This document shows positions 35,869 to 40,196 of a stretch of 40,196 bases of DNA, piece after piece. Under the pieces are notes generated by a model. The model was given only the letters and a program-made list of their open reading frames with translations, had not been told where the DNA came from and ran no database searches. The stretch is from contig JAFAWQ010000051.1 in NCBI GenBank assembly GCA_019241645.1, positions 1-40,196 on the forward strand. The letters run 5' to 3'. The position numbers were made by a program, and so were the translations under genes. The stretch is from Alphaproteobacteria bacterium (GTDB taxonomy: Bacteria > Pseudomonadota > Alphaproteobacteria > Micropepsales > Micropepsaceae). The first letter of the stretch is position 1; every line of letters starts with the position of its first letter.

Positions 35869-36594
35869 TCAGTCCTGCGCGCGAGCGCATGAAAGCTCGC
35901 GCAGCAATGCGAGCATGGAGTCGCGATTGGGGGACGCGGCGACATGAATCGCTGCGAACTGTTCCGGCTTGAAGACAGCGGCAACGGCCGGACTGATGCA
36001 GAGCGCCGCTGCAGCGCCGGATGCATGCTGCACCTGATGCAGCGCAAGCTGCTCCACGAACAAGCGCGCGCTCCGCGTGGAGAACAACATCACGGCGTCG
36101 ACCTCGCCCGATCCGAGAGCGGCAATGGCGTGTGCGTTTAGCGAAAGCGCATGTGCGGCGTACAGCACTTCCGTGTGAATGGTGAAGCCCAGATTTGACA
36201 GTGCCGTTTCGAGCTGCCCCGTTCGGTCGCGTCCTGCTGCGTACAGAAGTGGTCCGCGCTTGGCGGCGATCCATTGCTGAACCGCCAGCGCAAGCGTGTT
36301 GGCATCTCCATCCGCTTGCTTGATAGATCGAAAACCTTGCGCGGTTGCCGCGGCAGCCGTCTCGGGGCCGACGGCGAATACCGGCTTGCCGCGCTCGGCC
36401 GTTCGGCGCGTCAGCGCATGAATGCCGTTGGCGCTCGTCGCCAGGACGGCCTGAAATCCGCCGAGAGAAATTGCCGGTCCATCGGCAAATTGAATTTCGA
36501 GCAGCGGCGAGACAATCGCGGAATGCCCTTCGGCTGCGAGCGTTGCGGCAAGCGATTTGGCTTCGCGAGCTGGCCGGGTGATCAGAACGCGCAT
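35869..36594 (-). CDS. hemD: Uroporphyrinogen-III synthase
   Basis: A 241-residue enzyme that cyclises and inverts hydroxymethylbilane to uroporphyrinogen III in haem synthesis. HemD is poorly conserved. Evidence is MRVLITRPAREAKSLAATL at the N-terminus, FAVGPETAAAATAQGF in the middle, LLYAAGRDRTGQLETAL, and ALCISPAVAAVFKPE. The start overlaps the hemC stop as TGATG. Following hemC directly is the strongest support. Length is typical. Confidence 0.9.
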   Translation of the reverse strand: MRVLITRPAREAKSLAATLAAEGHSAIVSPLLEIQFADGPAISLGGFQAVLATSANGIHALTRRTAERGKPVFAVGPETAAAATAQGFRSIKQADGDANTLALAVQQWIAAKRGPLLYAAGRDRTGQLETALSNLGFTIHTEVLYAAHALSLNAHAIAALGSGEVDAVMLFSTRSARLFVEQLALHQVQHASGAAAALCISPAVAAVFKPEQFAAIHVAASPNRDSMLALLRELSCARAQD

Positions 36595-37514
36595 CAGCCC
36601 GGAAGCCAAGGCAGCGCGCGCGGCTTCAGCTCGAGTCCGGCCTCGTTGCCCAGGCGCTCCGCGTCTTCAACGGGATTGGCGGTCACCGCGGTTGCGAAAA
36701 CGGTATCGGCAAAACCGCTGCCGTCCGGCGCCAGCACCTCGCCGCGAAAACGCAGTGTCTGTCCATCGAACTGTGCCAGCCCCGCGATGGACGTGACGCA
36801 GGAACCATCCAGCGCTTTCTGGAAGGCTCGCTCGCAGGCGAGCACCACCGCCGTCTTTGCATGGTTCAATGCCGAGACCAGCGCCAGCGCGCTGTGATCC
36901 CGGCGCATTTCGATTCCGAGAGCGCCCTGCGAGAGCGCCGGCAGCCATTCTTCGACCGGCAGAATGCGCGTGGCGCGTGCCTCGAGGCCGAGACGCTTCA
37001 ATCCGGCATAGGCGAGCAATACGGCATCGATCTCGCCGCGATCCAGTTTCGCGAGGCGGGTATCGACGTTGCCGCGCAAGGGGACCAGTTGAAGATCGGG
37101 ACGCGCGCGCGCCACTTGCGCCTGCCGCCGGACCGAACTGGTGCCGACCCGCGCGCCGGCCGGCAAATCTTCGAGCGACGCGGCAAGCGGCGAGATGAAA
37201 ACGTCGCGCACATCGTCGCGCGGCAGCACCGCCACGATATCCAGCGCATCCGGCAGCAGCACCGGCACGTCTTTCATCGAGTGCACGGCAAGATCGATGC
37301 GGCCGTCCAGCAGGGCCTCTTCCAGTTCCTTGGTAAAGAGCCCCTTGCCACCCACGGCGGCCAGTGGCCGATCCTGGATGCGGTCACCGGTGGTGCGCAG
37401 CGGCACGATTTCGCAAGCGAAATCGTGCGCGGCCAAAGCATCGCGCACAAGCACGGCCTGGACAAGCGCGAGGCGCGAGCCTCGTGTGCCGAGGCGAAGC
37501 ATGCTTTGCGGCAT
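36594..37514 (-). CDS. hemC: Porphobilinogen deaminase
   Basis: A 306-residue cytosolic enzyme that joins four porphobilinogens into hydroxymethylbilane. The dipyrromethane cofactor cysteine is C239 in ALDGSCVTSIAGLA. RLGTRGSRLALVQA at the N-terminus, LFTKELEEALLDGRIDLAVHSMKDVP and VGTSSVRRQAQ are family signatures. The start at 37514 is chosen; alternatives are a GTG at 37526 and an ATG at 37502, all within 24 bases. It diverges from tsaD by 51 bases, the conserved alphaproteobacterial arrangement. Confidence 0.96.
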   Translation of the reverse strand: MPQSMLRLGTRGSRLALVQAVLVRDALAAHDFACEIVPLRTTGDRIQDRPLAAVGGKGLFTKELEEALLDGRIDLAVHSMKDVPVLLPDALDIVAVLPRDDVRDVFISPLAASLEDLPAGARVGTSSVRRQAQVARARPDLQLVPLRGNVDTRLAKLDRGEIDAVLLAYAGLKRLGLEARATRILPVEEWLPALSQGALGIEMRRDHSALALVSALNHAKTAVVLACERAFQKALDGSCVTSIAGLAQFDGQTLRFRGEVLAPDGSGFADTVFATAVTANPVEDAERLGNEAGLELKPRALPWLPG

Positions 37515-37565
37515 CGATGGATTCACGCTAGGTGGCCGCCGCCCTTAGCATAGGCGGCAACCCGC

Positions 37566-38627
37566 TTGCAGAGTTTTACCGTTCTGGCGCTGGAGACCAG
37601 CTGCGACGAAACCGCCGCGGCGGTGGTGGGTGGCGCGCCGCCGGGGCCGGGCAGCATCCTGTCCAACGTGGTGCTGAGCCAATTGGAGGAGCACGCGAAG
37701 TTCGGCGGCGTGGTGCCGGAGATCGCGGCGCGCGCGCATGTCGAGGCGATCGACGCAATCGTTGAGGCGGCGCTCGCGGAAGCCGGGATTGCGCCGCAAA
37801 ATCTGGATGCGATTGCTGCCACGGCCGGTCCCGGGCTCATCGGCGGCGTCATGGTGGGACTCACCACCGCGAAAGCGCTGGCGCTGGCCTGGAACAAACC
37901 GCTCGTCGCGATCAATCATCTGGAAGGTCACGCGCTGACGGCGAGGATGACGCACGGCACCGAATTTCCCTACCTGCTTCTCTTGATCTCCGGCGGCCAT
38001 TGCCAGCTGCTCACTGTTGCTCCCCCCGGAGAATACAAACTTCTTGGCACCACCATCGACGATGCCGCCGGCGAAGCGTTCGACAAGGTCGCGAAGCTGC
38101 TCGGCCTGCCCTATCCCGGCGGACCCAATATCGAAAAACTGGCGGCGCAGGGAAATCCGAAAGCGTTCCCGCTGCCGCGGCCGATGAAGGGCCGCGAGGG
38201 TGCGGACTTTTCTTTTTCGGGCCTGAAGACGGCCGTCCGCCAGATCGTCCAACAAACCGAATTCAGGCCGGAGCATCGCGCCGATATGGCAGCCTCGTTT
38301 CAGGCGGCGGTGATTGACAGCATGATCGATCGCGTCAACGCCGCCATGACTCTGTTCGAGGCAAAACATCCTTCCGAGTCACGGCAGCTTGTGGTGGCGG
38401 GTGGCGTCGCCGCCAATCGCGCCATTGCCAATGCGCTGGGCGAACTTGCTGAAAGCCGCAGCTTTCGGCTGACAGTACCGCCGCCGTCGCTGTGCACCGA
38501 CAACGCCGCGATGATCGCCTGGGCCGGCATCGAGCATTGCGCGCGCAACGCGTTCGATCCGCTCGACGTGGCCGCACGCGCACGCTGGCCGCTGGCGCCA
38601 CGACAGCCCGCGGAATTTGCATCGTGA
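37566..38627 (+). CDS. tsaD: tRNA t6A synthase catalytic subunit TsaD
   Basis: A 353-residue ASKHA enzyme that transfers the threonylcarbamoyl group to A37 of tRNA. The metal-binding histidines are H118 and H122 in [26 protein letters not shown] near the start, [29 protein letters not shown] and [12 protein letters not shown] are diagnostic. The start is a TTG at 37566: a stop (TAG, 37551) lies just upstream in frame and no ATG or GTG comes before the conserved TSCDET. AGGCGG precedes it at suitable distance. It overlaps xthA as GTGA. TsaB, its partner, lies at 15142. Confidence 0.97.
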   Translation: MQSFTVLALETSCDETAAAVVGGAPPGPGSILSNVVLSQLEEHAKFGGVVPEIAARAHVEAIDAIVEAALAEAGIAPQNLDAIAATAGPGLIGGVMVGLTTAKALALAWNKPLVAINHLEGHALTARMTHGTEFPYLLLLISGGHCQLLTVAPPGEYKLLGTTIDDAAGEAFDKVAKLLGLPYPGGPNIEKLAAQGNPKAFPLPRPMKGREGADFSFSGLKTAVRQIVQQTEFRPEHRADMAASFQAAVIDSMIDRVNAAMTLFEAKHPSESRQLVVAGGVAANRAIANALGELAESRSFRLTVPPPSLCTDNAAMIAWAGIEHCARNAFDPLDVAARARWPLAPRQPAEFAS

Positions 38628-39421
38628 CGCTGACGGTCGCGACCTGGAACATCAATTCCGTCCGCCTACGGATTAATTTGGTCACCCGCCTCCTGCGGCA
38701 GCATCAGCCGGATGTGCTGTGCCTGCAGGAGACTAAGACCATCGACGATTTCTTCCCACGCAAGCGCTTTCAGGAACTGGGCTACGTGCATCAGGCGATC
38801 CGCGGGCAGAAGGGCTATCACGGAGTCGCCATCCTCTCCCGCCTCCCGTTCGCGCGGACCGACACGCGGGAATTCTGCGGCAAGCAGGATTGCCGTCACA
38901 TGGCGGTGACGCTCACGAACGGCATCGAGCTGCACAATGTGTATGTGCCGGCCGGTGGCGACATTCCAGATCCGAACGTGAATCCGAAATTCGCGCACAA
39001 GCTCGATTTCCTGCGCGAGCTGGCGGACATTTTCGAGACACGAACGGATCGCGCCACGCCGGCGCTATTGGTCGGCGATCTCAACGTGGCGCCGCTGCCG
39101 CAGGATGTATGGAGTCACAAGCAACTGCTGAACGTCGTGAGTCACACGCCGGTGGAAACGGAGCTGTTCGGCGCGGCGAAAGCGGCCTTCGATTGGATCG
39201 ATGTCAGCCGCGAATTCGTGCCGCACGAAGAGAAGCTTTATTCCTGGTGGAGCTATCGCGCGCTGGATTGGGAAAAGTCCGATCGCGGCCGCCGCCTCGA
39301 TCACATCTGGGCGAGTCCAAGCTTGCGCGGCGCCGCCAAAACGCACGCGATCCTGAAACCCTTGCGCGGCTGGAAGCTCGCTTCAGATCACGTGCCGGTG
39401 CTGGCGAGGTTTGAGACTTGA
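38624..39421 (+). CDS. xthA: Exodeoxyribonuclease III
   Basis: A 265-residue AP endonuclease/exonuclease of the ExoIII (EEP) family for base-excision repair. [14 protein letters not shown] opens the fold, CLQETKTID holds the metal-binding E36, and [38 protein letters not shown] and the terminal [10 protein letters not shown] complete the active site. A GTG at 38624, overlapping the tsaD stop as GTGA, is the only start that gives the standard N-terminus. Reading further upstream would extend into tsaD. Confidence 0.96.
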   Translation: MTLTVATWNINSVRLRINLVTRLLRQHQPDVLCLQETKTIDDFFPRKRFQELGYVHQAIRGQKGYHGVAILSRLPFARTDTREFCGKQDCRHMAVTLTNGIELHNVYVPAGGDIPDPNVNPKFAHKLDFLRELADIFETRTDRATPALLVGDLNVAPLPQDVWSHKQLLNVVSHTPVETELFGAAKAAFDWIDVSREFVPHEEKLYSWWSYRALDWEKSDRGRRLDHIWASPSLRGAAKTHAILKPLRGWKLASDHVPVLARFET

Positions 39422-39512
39422 GCCATGAAGGACGGCCAATATGCCTTGGTATTGCTGAAAGTTGCTTTGGCGCCTGCTAAGAATAACCGAAATGTAAGAA
39501 GGTCAATTGGCT

Positions 39513-40196
39513 ATGAGAACACAGTGCGGGCCACTATCGATACCAGGGAGTTGGAAACTTACGCTAGAGCTTGCGGTCGGCCTGTGGCTTTCAATAGGCG
39601 CAGCCTCCGCCGCGACCTTTGTTACTTTCGATGCCGGTGGCACCGATACACTCGTCGCAGGAATCAACGCGTCCGGTGTGGTGGCTGGCAGCTATTTCGA
39701 CAGAACCGCCGAGCACACCTGCATTCAGCACGGCTTCGTCCGATCTGCAGATGGAACGATCACAACCTTCGATCCCGACGCCGGAACGAACTTGGTGCAC
39801 ACTCAAACAAATGGCATCAATGATTCCGGTCAAGTTGCAGGCTTTTTTGACGAATATGACAACAACTGTGTGTTAGTCGGGACACGTGGGTTCATTCGAA
39901 ATGCCGACGGGACGATTATCTATCTTGATCCGCCGTCCGGCGACGGCCTTCAGATAGCCGCGATCAACAACGCCGGCACCGTTACCGGGTTCTATTTTTT
40001 TGACGGGAAATACCACGGAATGTTGCGCACTGCGAACGGCAAGTTCACGACCTTCGACGCACCGCATTCAATTGAAACTTACCCTAACGCCATTAATGGC
40101 GACGGTATCGTAGTTGGCAATTTTTCGAGCAAGGCAAATAGGAATCGTGGCTTCATACGACCGGCCCAAGGGGAAATCATTGTGATCAAAGTGCCA
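39513..40196 (+). CDS. HAF-repeat secreted protein, N-terminal part (cut by window edge)
   Basis: An ORF open to the right edge, 228 codons visible. A signal peptide is likely (about residues 1-34, WKLTLELAVGLWLSIGAASA with cleavage after ASA). Then come four repeats of about 45-50 residues (roughly 37-83, 84-135, 136-178 and 179-222), each containing a TTFD/YLD start, a GINxSGxVAG-type core (residues 50-59, 101-110, 150-159, 193-202) and a GF(V/I)R-ADGT end. This is the HAF/extracellular repeat pattern, which probably forms a beta-propeller. AGAAGG precedes the ATG. It is more AT-rich than neighbouring genes. Function is unknown. Confidence 0.8.
   Translation, partial: MRTQCGPLSIPGSWKLTLELAVGLWLSIGAASAATFVTFDAGGTDTLVAGINASGVVAGSYFDRTAEHTCIQHGFVRSADGTITTFDPDAGTNLVHTQTNGINDSGQVAGFFDEYDNNCVLVGTRGFIRNADGTIIYLDPPSGDGLQIAAINNAGTVTGFYFFDGKYHGMLRTANGKFTTFDAPHSIETYPNAINGDGIVVGNFSSKANRNRGFIRPAQGEIIVIKVP

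Noticed and set aside
39425..39823. Small arginine-rich frame in front of and across the HAF gene
   Set aside because: It overlaps the HAF gene in another frame, and the HAF frame has a signal peptide and repeats.

Overview
This window looks like ordinary, very compact core chromosome from an alphaproteobacterium. The evidence is gene content and order. DUF3576 lipoprotein sits next to leuS. A long nfu-tsaB-rimI-fur-plsC-miaB-phoH-ybeY-corC-lnt-XRE run is present. A DUF1674 (SDHAF4-like) gene diverges from htpX-rsmB. lptM-lysA-DUF4175 (TIGR02302 type) diverges from tlpA, and hemC-hemD diverges from tsaD. The DNA is GC-rich. I cannot name the genus; a TipN-like polarity protein and a HAF-repeat secreted protein fit Micropepsales/Rhizomicrobium-like or Caulobacter-related lineages, but that is a guess.

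Layout. 1-1815 (minus): leuS (cut by the left edge), a DUF3576 lipoprotein and a thiamine-phosphate-synthase-like gene. 1817-2509 (plus): yggS. 2521-3306 (minus): a YgjP-type metalloprotease. 3365-4832 (plus): VOC protein, dsbB and coq7, the last two joined by ATGA overlaps. 4836-5699 (minus): gluQRS. 5728-7470 (plus): an esterase, an HNH protein and a small basic protein. 7467-16668 (minus): a twelve-gene run from the SDHAF4-like gene down to an XRE regulator. 16727-18899 (plus): htpX and rsmB. 18891-20942 (minus): a TipN-like coiled-coil membrane protein. 21081-23729 (plus): an HPt protein, a TrxR-like ferredoxin reductase, a 2Fe-2S ferredoxin and an unknown periplasmic protein. 23741-25599 (minus): an HWE-type histidine kinase overlapping pyrE. 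25767-29516 (minus): lptM, lysA and a DUF4175 protein. 29583-30143 (plus): tlpA. 30140-34395 (minus): etfB, etfA, hbd, an aldo/keto reductase and a small membrane protein. 34713-35864 (plus): an unknown membrane protein. 35869-37514 (minus): hemC-hemD. 37566-39421 (plus): tsaD-xthA. 39513 to the right edge (plus): a HAF-repeat secreted protein.

Functional themes. tRNA biology is strongly represented: LeuS, MiaB, TsaB, TsaD and GluQRS, plus the rRNA/ribosome factors RsmB, YbeY and RimI. Envelope and redox work comes second: Lnt, PlsC, LptM, HtpX, DsbB, TlpA, Coq7, the ferredoxin/reductase pair, and EtfAB with Hbd. Genes are packed tightly. Every convergent pair abuts or overlaps, and most same-strand neighbours share start and stop bases.

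I found no IS element, CRISPR array, tRNA, rRNA, phage gene or recognisable defence island, and no convincing new multi-gene system. The items most worth a second look are an 89-base sequence that folds into a perfectly closed four-way junction (22585-22673), the TipN-like/HPt divergent pair with a CtrA-type motif, the histidine kinase fused translationally to pyrE, two places where a usual neighbour (metK, argH) is missing, and several uncharacterised envelope proteins.
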